DNA from: Lingula anatina
Taxonomy: Eukaryota > Brachiopoda > Lingulata > Lingulida > Lingulidae
Assembly (NCBI RefSeq): GCF_001039355.2
Contig: NW_019775416.1
Span: 191,229-220,292 of the forward strand
Reading direction: 5' to 3'
DNA: 29,064 bases
The translations under genes were made by a program, and so were the position numbers. This document shows, in pieces, positions 9,211 to 18,174 of this stretch. Position 1 is the first letter of the stretch. Every line of letters begins with the position of its first letter. The notes beneath the pieces were generated by a model, which was not told where the DNA came from, did not search any database, and was given only the letters and a program-made list of their open reading frames with translations.

Positions 9211-11039
9211 GCTGATTGTCCATATTTCAAGTAATTTTAAGCCAAAGTTCGTACTATCATAAACCTATAGACAGGTGCGCAAACTAAGTCTTGCAAGCTC
9301 TTCAACATGCTGTACAAGCTCAATTGATTCTGCGAGTTTGGCACATTTTTATGTCAAAAGTGAGACAGCAAACCAACATTTTTCAAGGTACACGCATTGT
9401 ACATTTAAAATACACAATGAACTTAGACATTTTGTGGAATAGTGGCCATCTTTTGACGTAAGATCGTTTGTCATGCCTCTTTACAAGAGCTGGAGGCGGG
9501 CATTGCCGTTTGATTTTATAACGCTTACTTATTATGATACAATAATAAATTACCAAATGTGAAATGAATTACCTAGGTACCAAATGTGCCAATGTACCAA
9601 AATGCCTACATCATGTAAAACCCGATTAAATGACTATCTGAACATATCATTAAGCCCAAATCAAAGCGCATCACGGAATATATATATCGCATCTCATTAT
9701 TATTAAATCTGCTTTCGATTTAACCTGCTGTATGCCTTTCTAAACATAGCATTATACTCAAATCAAAACACTGCACGGTGTGTCATTGTCAACGTGTTGA
9801 CCTGCTAACCTCGCCAAGCCCCAGGTCACTGCCGGGCTGTGCAAGGAACACGGGTTGATTTTTAGAGATGTTTATGAATGTTTTGATGTAATATTTTGAA
9901 AATTGACTGAATCTGTCTCCGTTCACCCCCTGCTAAGAGAGGTTCTTGACAACCCGGTACAGGCGGTGTTAAATCAATAAAAATCTTACCATTAGTAGGA
10001 TCGTATTTAAGTTGCAGCTGTGCCTTTAGTATAGGAGAAAATTATAAGTCATAAGTCTACACCAGGTAAGAAATAACGCCGTTTTTGTATGAAAATTAAC
10101 TAAGAATATTTAAATGCACTTTTATTAGTAGGACTGTGGAAGGTTTTCTCTTTTTTAAAAAGCTTTTGTAGACCTAATTATTTCATAAGTTTCCCCATTT
10201 TATTCGAAAACATTTTGAGTGGCATTCCGTACCCAGCTACCAAAGGGCTGCGAAGACTGGGTGTCCGGACACTCCATATTGATGAGGGGGAGGGTGCCAG
10301 GAGCTAAGTCCATTACACAGCCTCTTCTTGTTACCCAAATATTCTCTCCTCTGACCAACAAATGGAATAATACATGTTTATACACAGAGGGAACTCTTCA
10401 ACAACACCAAAGCTGGATATGTTCGATTTGATTTAACCTCTTGCAACGAAAAAAAACGCCGATATTTTATATTTTTTCATTTTTTAAAATCAGCAGAAAG
10501 ATGCATCATCGAATAATTAGAGGCAGGAAAAATTCATTTTTCGTATCTGGATGTTACTAAAGGATTACAATATCCTGAAGTCAATCTAGTGAAGATACAG
10601 GTGGAACTAGTTTCTTATAATATATTTACCACCCTGTCCTCAATTAGAATAAACTGTTAATTCAGTAAAATATTAAAACTCTGTGTATTTAAAATAGATT
10701 TTGATGGCTAATCAACACAGTATTGTTGGAAAAGTATCTGTTTTGCACACATCACGCGATGTATTGTTCCCTTGCTGGACCCTCTCTGTATATTAGGCTA
10801 TATCCAGGACACAATTCGATTATCGATTTTCAATAATGTCTTAGATGACAGCTGTGAGTCCTAGATATTATTGATCACTTTTTAACACCACCTATAATAT
10901 GCAATCTAAAAGTACTGTCTTTAAGTTTAATAGTGACCACTGCGGTATTCAATGAATGTCGGCAAAGTGTAAACAATATTTATCAGTAGAGATGTTTGGG
11001 ACGTGACATGTGAATATTCTTGCTAGTGACTCAATTGTA

Positions 11040-11041
<2 letters not shown>
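9211..11041. other. No supported gene
   Basis: AT-rich DNA. It contains the palindrome GTCAAC-gt-GTTGAC at 9788-9801. Complementary open frames at 10200-10431 lie in a locally GC-richer patch but lack splice signals on either strand. Nothing else stands out. Confidence 0.55.

Positions 11042-11074
<33 letters not shown>
11042..11074. repeat. (GT)n microsatellite
   Basis: About 16 GT dinucleotides. Read on the minus strand it extends the neighbouring frame as a Thr-His run. Confidence 0.98.
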
Positions 11075-11075
<1 letters not shown>

Positions 11076-11323
11076 TGCTTTCAACACAAACAGGCGCCTC
11101 TATATGTTTCCAGAGTTTAAGCGTTTGCAATGAGTGTATTGTAATCCTGCAATCGCCATAAAGATGTCTTAAGAGTATCTGCTGTTCCTTGCAGTACTGT
11201 AGTGGGTATTGATTTCTAATGGGGAGGTCAAGTGTCAAAAGCATGTCCTGGATGTGTTCGATTTCGATACTGTCTGTAACGTTATCGGCGAACTGATAGC
11301 CGCCAAAATACGGCGGCAATGCA
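11075..11323 (-). CDS. Candidate exon, unrecognised
   Basis: On the minus strand the pyrimidine-rich acceptor-like ataatctgtctctctgag ends at 11324. From 11323 (phase: one base, then GCA TTG) the frame is open for over 80 codons before it runs into the GT microsatellite. Codon use looks coding (GAT AAC GTT ACA GAC AGT ATC GAA ATC GAA). The product reads PPYFGGYQFADNV, then SIEIEHIQDMLLTLDLP, then QQILLRHLYGDCRITI, an amphipathic, helix-like composition. I find no convincing donor before the repeat, and cannot name a family. Confidence 0.2.
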
Positions 11324-13440
11324 CTCAGAGAGACAGATTATATTTCCTACTTGTTCACAGCGACTTACAGTATCTCAGTTATGTTACGTTAATTATAGGT
11401 CCAAAGTGGGACCATAAACATCAGAACTTATGCCATTAGATTAAATTTCTTATATAAAATGCCAAGATGTCTATCGGGATTTTAGATTCTTCTTAGAACA
11501 TTTTCATCACAGATGATAACTTACCTTCACAGGAAATTAAGTAAGTTTACCGGCTGACACGAGATGCATATAGTTCAGGTAGATGGTAAGAGTTGTTTTT
11601 AACCGTGAATGGTATCAATATGTTGAAAGTAGAAAAAAGATAAAATATAGAAAACAATATCTCTACATAAAAAGAACCATAATCATAATCCATCAAAATT
11701 ACTCCCCACCCCCCACCCCCAAAAATAATAATAATAGCACTGACTACTCGATTTCTCTGTGCTACTTTTTACCCTTAATGAAGAACATGCACAGTAATTT
11801 GTTCACTAAGGTAGAATATGGCAATGCGTGTTGGCAGAAATTTCACCACTGCTTTATCGACATGGAAAGTGTTTCTTTCTCTTGCATAAGTATTGTGAAG
11901 AGTACAAGAGTCCATCTGCACCCGTCCAATCGACAATTCTATTGGGATGTTTAACATCATTTCACTTAATAGAAAACGGCAGCTGCAAAACAATTAATTA
12001 CTATTCGTTCAGAGGCTCGAGTCCAATTGCACCGTCTGCTCGACAGTACTAACAATCCCACTGGAGCTATTAATTACAGTTATAAACTATTACTGTCTTG
12101 TTTGATTCAATTTGGACCGCAATGTAGTGTTTCCCAGACGTTTTATTATTGAATGCCATTTAGTCAGGATTGATCGGGAGCTAATTGTGCCCGGGTGAGA
12201 CACGTTATTGCACCCATTGTGTTAGTTGAGATCGATAGCAATACGATAACTGGACGGTCAATAACGTTAAATTATAGCTAGACAGCTGTTTATCAATAAT
12301 TGCCCATCTGATCAAACCTAGCATATTACACACACTTCCAAGCCGTTGGAGGTTTTCTTCCAAGAACATTTTTTTCTAGGCGGTCGACGCCTGGTTCCCA
12401 CAAGCACTTATTATGGCTTTTGTTACTTACATGCATTTCCTGGTTTTTGCAATAAAGCATCGTTGTATGAGAAAGGGGCAGGTATACAGTTCTTAAAACG
12501 GTGGACATGTTGTATTCAAAACCTTGGTAATGAGTAATACTGCTGGACTTGGTGCTTGGTCATCTGTACAAAAAACAATCTGCATTCAGTATATTTTGTA
12601 TATTGGGCAAACAGTTCAATGAACCTTTATTATCAACACATTTAACGTATGGTACTAGATAGTTAGTCTGATACTTTTGTCTCTTCATAAGAGCTTTATT
12701 CAGACCCAAGGTGCTGGCATCGTCTTGTGATGACTCCTTTTAGTCACGTAGTTTGCCAATACGTTGCGCTTTTTTGTCGTTATTAGCAAAGCTTACTCTG
12801 TTTTAAACCATAGTAAACACTAAAGGATTCACGGTCGAGGTTATTAGCCAATGTTCTCTTAGATAACGCATGCGCAGTCCACCTTCCATCGTGCAATCGT
12901 TTAATTTAGTTCAATACACCAATACCAAGCTAGACCTATAAACATCAGTCTCTAAACGGTTACACAATCTGCCTATCACCGTGTTATTTTAAGCCATATT
13001 CAGCGTGCGATCACAGTTTTCACATCGATCTAATCAACATCTAAAACCATCACAGATTAGGCGCCATGAATTGGCCTGGGCCCGAAGCGCTTAATGAAAG
13101 CTATTTATAACTTTTGACGGACTTCACAAGATTCAATCAAGCTGCATTGACCGCTATCTTTCCCACGCATATATAGGAAGCATCTACCGAACTTTCTTGA
13201 TTAGTTTCTCTTAATTACCGAATTTGTTCTGAACGGTTCTTATGCCAAGTACACTGTATTGATGGAAAAAGCAACGAAGAAGCAGTTGTAGTAGGATATT
13301 GTTTTGAAGGGATTTTAAATAAGCTGTTGCCCATACGCTCAATGAGGTTCAATTTTTCCAAGAAACGCCATTAAGATATAACAAACATTACCCTCCTTAA
13401 AATACAGTAGACGAGAGATAAGTAAAATAATATATTTCAG
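11324..13440. other. No supported gene
   Basis: Holds low-complexity C/A-rich DNA at 11701-11735, frames at 11583-12052 and 12346-12537 without support, and a possible regulatory patch at 12055-12310 listed separately. An AATAAA at about 12451 has no gene in front of it. Confidence 0.55.
12055..12310. promoter_or_regulatory. Possible enhancer-like patch
   Basis: Many short words of developmental factors fall within 250 bases: several TAAT/ATTA (ctattaattacag, agctaattgtg), an E-box CAGCTG at about 12282, a forkhead-like TGTTTATC just after it, and GATA/TATC words. No single word is rare, and AT-rich DNA gives many by chance, so this is weak. Confidence 0.15.
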
Positions 13441-13468
13441 TTTAAAATCAGTTTAAATTTAGACGACG

Positions 13469-13651
13469 TGACGTCATATTTAAGGAATCATTTGGAATGA
13501 GTAAGTTTAAATGCTTCAAAAATGAAACACATTTTGAACAGTAAAGATACACTCCACAGAATGTAAGAGAAGATCTAAACCCTCCGGCGCCATCACAGAT
13601 CCTTCCACAACCCACGCAGACGACCATGTCTGTGACGTCAACGTGACGTCA
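13469..13651. promoter_or_regulatory. Cluster of three perfect CRE octamers
   Basis: TGACGTCA, the palindromic cAMP response element bound by CREB/ATF dimers, occurs at 13469-13476, 13633-13640 and 13644-13651. The last two start 11 bases apart, about one helical turn, so dimers would sit on the same face. A reversed CCAAT word (attggct) follows at about 13699 and the local sequence is GC-richer than its surroundings. This is a promoter or enhancer candidate; no transcript start or gene is visible on either side. Confidence 0.5.
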
Positions 13652-14033
13652 TCCATGTAACCTATCATCGCGCTCGATGTCACAGACACTCAGATTTAAT
13701 TGGCTGCCCAACTTTCTTTGAAGCAGTTCGTCTAATAATAGTTGCAGTGGTGCTTATTTTAGGCAACTCTGGAGATATATCTAAGGTTTCAATTAACCAA
13801 GAACAAAATGTTAACGTTGGCACATAAAGTATACAGACAATTTCTTCCAAATGGTTTACAACCGACAGCCTGGCCAGGTGGAATAACGTATGATTCACGC
13901 ACGCGCTCAGCAGTCATGTGACATTCCCAGGCACGAGGTTAGAATTTAAAACTCCGTGTACTTTCGCTCACCTTGGGGTACTTGTGTTCGAACAGGTCCG
14001 CGTCTAGGCCCCTAACGACGACCACCGAATTAC
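13652..14033. other. No supported gene
   Basis: A 72-codon minus-strand frame (13680-13898) lies directly beside the CREs but has no ATG and only a weak acceptor. An E-box variant GTCATGTGAC at 13913-13922 resembles the TFE/MITF type. Confidence 0.45.
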
Positions 14034-14149
14034 CCAGGCTATTTTTATCCCGCTCTGACGCACATTCGAGTATTCAGTGCTCTGCCGACTCCAAGTTAAA
14101 CTACCGTTATATGATCCCTGGCAGGTAAAGCAGAGTAAGTGGAACCCAA
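14034..14149 (-). CDS. Candidate internal exon, faintly Ig-like
   Basis: On the minus strand a very good acceptor-like tttgacgtttactttcacag ends at 14150. The exon would run to 14034, where TGG/gtaatt makes a fair donor, and the frame is open throughout (116 bases, entering after one base of a codon, leaving in phase 0). It reads GFHLLCFTCQGSYNGSLTWS and continues RQSTEYSNVRQSGIKIAW. A Cys followed 10 or 13 residues later by Trp, with alternating hydrophobic residues, recalls the B-C strands of an immunoglobulin fold, and NGS is an N-glycosylation sequon. The match is suggestive only. Confidence 0.18.
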
Positions 14150-14765
14150 CTGTGAAAGTAAACGTCAAAGTGATACTACACGGCAAACGATCAGAATACT
14201 ACTTAATGTGACGACTACTGTATATAAAGGCATTTACTTCCACCTACAATACCGGCTTGGGCCATGGTATCAACACTAAGGCAAAGAAGAGCTGCAGCGT
14301 TTCGATTCCCAAGTGACAGGGAGCACTGACAAGATACCTGTTCCAGGTTTTGCTATAATTTTTGGGTAAAAGTGCGAAGAATTACAGAGAGGATATTGAC
14401 CTTTTACTGTTCGGGTACAACGGTATGTGTGTGTGCTCTATTTTGTTTTCAAACGTGCGGTTGCCTACTGTATGGATAATTAACTTACAAAAGTATTAGG
14501 CCTACCTTTAATGTATTACAACGAGGCCATTTCATTTACACCTGTGACTGAGGGTTATGTATTTGAACTCGGAACTACCTACCCAACGTCAAATTTACCT
14601 GTACAGAGAATCGGTTCCCGTTTATGAATTTAATCCTATAAAAAATAAGGAATAATTAATTAATTTATTTATATATTTATTTATTTTAATTGAAATTCCA
14701 TTGTGAGAAGTTTGCTCTGGACCTGGTAACGCTTAACGCGGGCTGCTTAATTTATCATATATTGT

Positions 14766-14805
14766 CAAATATCAAATATTAAAATCAAATATCAAATATT
14801 AAAAT
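14766..14805. repeat. 20-bp tandem repeat, two copies
   Basis: caaatatcaaatattaaaat occurs at 14766-14785 and again, identically, at 14786-14805. Confidence 0.95.
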
Positions 14806-14899
14806 ATTATTACACGTGACCCGAAAGAATTCAATCAATGAAGCTGTTGTCTTTGGCTTTTTCCAACTACGAATAAAGTTCGATGCTTGCAATAACATT

Positions 14900-14934
14900 T
14901 AATATCTATATGTAATATCTATATGTAATATCTT
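14900..14934. repeat. 13-bp tandem repeat
   Basis: taatatctatatg occurs twice in succession from 14900, then a partial third copy (taatatctt). Confidence 0.9.
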
Positions 14935-15065
14935 ACATAGAATACATGTAACGTTGCGCCCATGCTTGCAGTAAATGCGCGATTGATTAAAGTGTTAATT
15001 AAACACGTGCCAACACGGTGGGTTGCACCTACACATGTGGATTGCACACATGTAGTATACACACA

Positions 15066-15077
15066 TATATATAAAAG
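15066..15077 (+). promoter_or_regulatory. TATA-box-like TATATATAAAAG
   Basis: Matches the TATA consensus TATAWAAG well, on the plus strand, upstream of the exon-like blocks of 15-17 kb. Transcription would begin near 15096-15108, that is inside the small frame that starts with ATG at 15088, so that ATG would not be used. AT-rich DNA makes such matches common. Confidence 0.25.
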
Positions 15078-15087
15078 AAACCCCTCA

Positions 15088-15195
15088 ATGCCGGATGTTG
15101 AAACCCGGTTTGATAATAATTTTGAAGTGTATGAAGTGCTGGTATTTCACAAAGGTTTATTTGTCGTCCGTGATATCATGGTATCCATTCCGTGA
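15088..15195 (+). CDS. Small ATG frame of 35 codons
   Basis: ATG CCG GAT GTT GAA to TGA, with a marked purine-N-pyrimidine codon rhythm. The product contains FEVYEVLVFHKGLFVVRD, alternating hydrophobic residues as in beta strands. The same frame is open upstream to 14962. It could be an exon, a micropeptide or chance; nothing ties it to the next frame. Confidence 0.12.
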   Translation: MPDVETRFDNNFEVYEVLVFHKGLFVVRDIMVSIP

Positions 15196-15834
15196 CTTAT
15201 GGAGTCATAGAAATGATCGCTGAACTCGGACCCTGTCATTACAATATTTCCTTCACGGGCCTCACAAACCTATCCCCCACCAACACCTGCATAGTCAGCC
15301 CCTCTACGACCACCCCCACTAACCCCACCACCACCATCACCACCACCACCACCACCACCAGCCCCAGCACAACTACCGCCACCACCACCACCACCCACTA
15401 GCCTCANNNNNNNNNNNNNNNNNNNNNNNNNNNNNNNNNNNNNNNNNNNNNNNNNNNNNNNNNNNNNNNNNNNNNNNNNNNNNNNNNNNNNNNNNNNNNN
15501 NNNNNNNNNNNNNNNNNNNNNNNNNNNNNNNNNNNNNNNNNNNNNNNNNNNNNNNNNNNNNNNNNNNNNNNNNNNNNNNNNNNNNNNNNNNNNNNNNNNN
15601 NNNNNNNNNNNNNNNNNNNNNNNNNNNNNNNNNNNNGCCGTCCCCCACTAGTCCCACCACCAACACCGCCGCCACCACCACCACCACCACCACCACCACC
15701 AGCAGCATACCAGACTCCCAGCGAAAAAAACCCCACAAATTTAAGCATGATGTATGTGCAAATATCATCTGACTTATTTCACTATGAATATTTTTATGTT
15801 TTCCCTCCTTCGACCCCAGGAAATAAATAAACCA
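15174..15834 (+). CDS. Possible Thr/Pro-rich (mucin- or proline-rich) coding repeat, broken by the gap
   Basis: A CCA/ACC trinucleotide repeat lies on both sides of the gap. In the Thr frame the left part reads ELGPCHYNISFTGLTNL and then Thr/Pro/Ser (PSTTTPTNPTTT), with an N-glycosylation site (NIS), ending at TAG 15399. The right part reads PSPTSPTTNTAATTT, then SSIPDSQRKKPHKFKHD and a stop at about 15770. In the Pro frame, open from after a TAG at 15294 up to the gap and again after it to a TAA at about 15832, the right side ends PAAYQTPSEKNPTNLS and so on. Interruptions of the pure repeat stay within Thr/Ser/Pro/Ala. Equally this may be a plain microsatellite; the frames cannot be joined across the gap. 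Confidence 0.2.
15300..15701. repeat. (CCA)n-type repeat flanking an assembly gap
   Basis: Impure CCA/ACC repeat at about 15308-15397 and again at 15651-15699. The motif cccactag stands at both gap edges (15393 and 15645), showing that the same repeat family continues and is probably why assembly failed. Confidence 0.9.
15407..15636. other. Assembly gap, 230 N
   Basis: Unknown bases; the true length may differ. The minus-strand frames that appear to cross it are artefacts of reading N as open. Confidence 1.
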
Positions 15835-15905
15835 AAATTGAACAGCAACAGTGAGTTTCAGACCTAAGACTGTATTCTGCTCTACCCATATATTCTGTCC
15901 TGTAG

Positions 15906-16125
15906 AGCTTGGACTTAGATGATCTAAAACTAAAAACACCTCGGATAGACGCTCTGTTGCTGTGGCCCCTTTCAAAGGACCCTACACGTGAACATGTGTT
16001 AATTGCAATTTGTTTTACATTAGCGTGTGAACAGTGTCTGCAGATGGATAGTTTATTATCGTTCAGCCAGAAGTCGATAAACCGTTTACTACTTCTTTTT
16101 CTATTGAAAGCTGTTATGGTCTATG
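15906..16125 (+). CDS. Candidate exon A, helix-rich product
   Basis: A strong acceptor-like tract (ctgctctacccatatattctgtcctgtag) ends at 15905. The frame is open from 15906 (phase 0) to a TAA at 16143-16145. It reads SLDLDDLKLKTPRIDALLLW, SKDPTREHVLIAICFTLACE, and LLLLFLLKAVMVYG, i.e. a polar start followed by long hydrophobic or amphipathic helices. A possible donor G/gtacgc at 16125/16126 would leave in phase 1, which matches the entry phase of exon B. gtacgc is not a typical donor. No family is recognised. Confidence 0.2.
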
Positions 16126-16160
16126 GTACGCATTCAGAGGATTAAGGTGCGTGGTAAAAT

Positions 16161-16161
<1 letters not shown>

Positions 16162-16195
<34 letters not shown>
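16162..16195. repeat. (ATT)n microsatellite
   Basis: About 11 ATT units, directly after exon candidate A. Confidence 0.97.
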
Positions 16196-16458
16196 GGCCA
16201 GAGATAAAGGACGTCTGTTCTTATAAAAAGTGGACGTGAACACCAATCTGAATGTGGATATTTCAATAGACCACAATGATGTCACAGCAGTCATTTCTAA
16301 CACGGCACTGTAGTCAACCTAATCTCTTTATTCCATCAAAACCTGTTGTCCTATGGTTATGGAAAAAATTCATATTACATATTTACAACACGAAATAAAT
16401 AAAATTCTATAAATATTACTGAGATAACATTTCTCTCCAAATGAAGTGATATTTCTAG

Positions 16459-16738
16459 TTTCTGGAGGGGTGGCAATAGCGGCACCTTTGGAAAGAACTA
16501 TCATTCAAACACAAACGATTGTAACTGTCAAGCTAGGGAAAGAAAACGTGGCGAAATATGGGCCATGGGTTAGTTGTTCCGGAAAACTGACGAAGGGTAA
16601 CCGGCATTCCATCCGCTGTACACTCCGCCTATCTGTACAGGCCAAAAGTTTTAGTCAAAAAATAGCGCACACATGCCTGTCGGGTGATTTACAAAGAGCA
16701 ATTCTGTGCTTCAGAGGCCCCAGCGTCCCGTTTCCATG
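16459..16738 (+). CDS. Candidate exon B, unrecognised
   Basis: An acceptor-like gatatttctag ends at 16458 and the frame is open for about 93 codons. It reads SGGVAIAAPLERTIIQTQTI, VTVKLGKENVAKYGPWVSC, then GKLTKGNRHSIRCTLRLSV. Alternating Val/Thr/Lys and the Cys spacing suggest beta structure. Possible donors are gttagt at 16569 (phase 0), ggtaacc at 16597 (phase 1) and atg/gtaacc at 16739 (phase 2); the first two are compatible with different frames of exon C. The 3' end of this feature is therefore unsettled. Codon use is ordinary, with no bias towards A/T. Confidence 0.25.
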
Positions 16739-16805
16739 GTAACCAGCATGCCTTCTCGATCTTTACTTGGTCCATAACACATTTTTCTTTCTGCTCTTCT
16801 TTCAG

Positions 16806-16984
16806 TTGAAGAGGTCTATATTATCTCCGTGCCAGCAGATAGAGCGGATACAGCCAGGTGTGCACGCGCTTTACAACAGTCGTCTGCGAAACTGCACCAA
16901 AACTGTATCGTCTGCTGCCTCTTTGGAACCTTCTTGCGCAATATGGATTTCCCGTGATGCCATACAGTATAACTTTGCATTCAG
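16806..16984 (+). CDS. Candidate exon C between textbook splice sites
   Basis: ttctttctgctcttctttcag ends at 16805 and AG/gtaagt lies at 16984/16985 (CAG before gtaagt), the best splice pair in the window, 179 bases apart. One frame is open through the donor (entry phase 0, exit phase 2): SILSPCQQIERIQPGVHAL, YNSRLRNCTKTVSSAA, then CAIWISRDAIQYNFAF. It has three cysteines and an NCT glycosylation sequon. A second frame (entry after one base) reads EEVYIISVPADRADTARCA and so on, and ends at TGA near 16955, which would make this a last exon and leave the donor unused. I prefer the first because of the donor. No family is recognised. Confidence 0.35.
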
Positions 16985-17943
16985 GTAAGTCTCTTTGTGG
17001 ATGTTTTTTGTTATGCTTATATTCATGCAGCTGATGTTGAACAGTTAGTTACACAAGTCCCACAACGACGCTCTTTCAAAGGGTAGAGGATAACCCCCCC
17101 CCCCCCCCCATCACACAGTGCAGGCTGGGAGTAGTTTGATGAATGAATATTCGCAAACTATCACAAGCACATTGTAGGTAAGAAAGTGGTATTGTTAGTT
17201 CATTGACGCCGATTTACGGATCTGATCTTTATTATCAAATAGTCCAAACTTTAAAAAGGGATGTAAAAGGACAACAAATTCGTTCTCACATGGTCGGTGT
17301 TTCAGGGACGTAACAAAACGGGACATGCTTGGCAGTGCGGTCTATTAATTTTAACACACAGCTGATGAATGCTTATTGCGAAATTATTAATGTAAATTAT
17401 TTTGATTTTCTTTTGATATTTTTTCATAATGCCCAATATCAAATTAACCCTGTCACTTCATCTAAAGAGCGGAGCGCTATTCAAATGCGTTTTCCAAATA
17501 TTTTCTGTTTATTTCGGCAATCCCTACTAAGACTCATTATAATTGGCGAGTTGTTATTATAGATTAAGACTGCTCAATTTTGACACAAAAAATCTCCTTC
17601 CATACCTGGAATAAACCTAACGTATTTTATTCATAAAACAACAAAGCCGTATAATAGAGCAACGTTATCAATTGCTAAGAGCAAATGCAACTTAATTACT
17701 ATATGCAATCCCTCATATATGTCCTGTTATGGTAACATTCATCGTAAAAATACAATCCACTTTTTGCATTTCTTTAACTTTTTTAACTGTGTTGACTAAC
17801 TTGTAAAATACTTTTAACGGGACTTTGTATCGACAACATTTACTTAAGCTTAGTTATCAGTCTCCATCAGGTGGGAATGAAAATGTACACAGACGTCCTT
17901 AATCACACGTGTGTTTGTTAGCTACCTTTATGGAGGGGAGGCT
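16985..17943. other. No supported gene
   Basis: A plus-strand frame at 17329-17562 has coding-like codons but no start or convincing acceptor. A C16 homopolymer is listed separately. The rest is AT-rich. Confidence 0.5.
17094..17109. repeat. C16 homopolymer
   Basis: Sixteen consecutive C. Confidence 0.97.
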
Positions 17944-18174
17944 TAAGGGACCGTTCACAATCACTTTTGCCGACCTAGCTAATGGGCATTAACTGTACGT
18001 TACGCCTCCTGGCGTTGAGTAGATTACAGAGAAGCTGATGATGATACCAGTAACTTGGAAGCAAGAGGAGGAATGTTAACCTGTCCATCTGATTGCAACC
18101 AGCGAGAGTCCCCGTGGAGTTAGAATTATTGTGCATAAGCTAGGTCGACAAAATTCGTTGTGAGCGGTCCCTAA
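17944..18174. mobile_element. 225-bp MITE, PIF/Harbinger-like, with TAA target duplication
   Basis: The element runs from 17947 to 18171. It begins GGGACCGTTCACAA and ends TTGTGAGCGGTCCC. The terminal inverted repeats match at about 32 of 38 positions without gaps, including a perfect inner block CGACCTAGCT. Directly outside are identical TAA triplets (17944-17946 and 18172-18174), the TWA-type 3-base target duplication typical of PIF/Harbinger elements. The inside has no coding capacity, so it is non-autonomous and would need a transposase from elsewhere. Both TAAs are intact, so the insertion is not ancient, though the two repeats have diverged from each other. Confidence 0.85.

Larger units (their letters stand above)
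14150..15065. other. No supported gene; AT-rich with small tandem repeats
   Basis: Two short direct repeats are listed separately. Around 14640-14700 the sequence is nearly pure A/T. A CACGTG E-box lies at 14813-14818. No gene is seen. Confidence 0.55.

Noticed and set aside
10200-10431. Mirror-image open frames on both strands
   Set aside because: No splice signals or start codons; one is the shadow of the other and neither has a family match.
13680-13898. 72-codon minus-strand frame beside the CRE cluster
   Set aside because: No ATG, weak acceptor; proximity to the CREs alone does not make it coding.
13986-13995. gttcgaac, another B-box-like word
   Set aside because: No T-stem, acceptor stem or A-box; not a tRNA gene.
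14299-14312. gtttcgattccc, a possible B-box of a tRNA-derived SINE
   Set aside because: No convincing A-box 30-60 bases upstream, no 3' tail and no target duplication.
15373-15975. 200-codon minus-strand frame
   Set aside because: It is open only because 230 N are read as codons and because GGT repeats encode Val/Gly/Trp runs; the unique part lacks splice support.
17329-17562. 77-codon plus-strand frame with coding-like rhythm
   Set aside because: It has no ATG and no acceptor in phase, and its length is within chance expectation.
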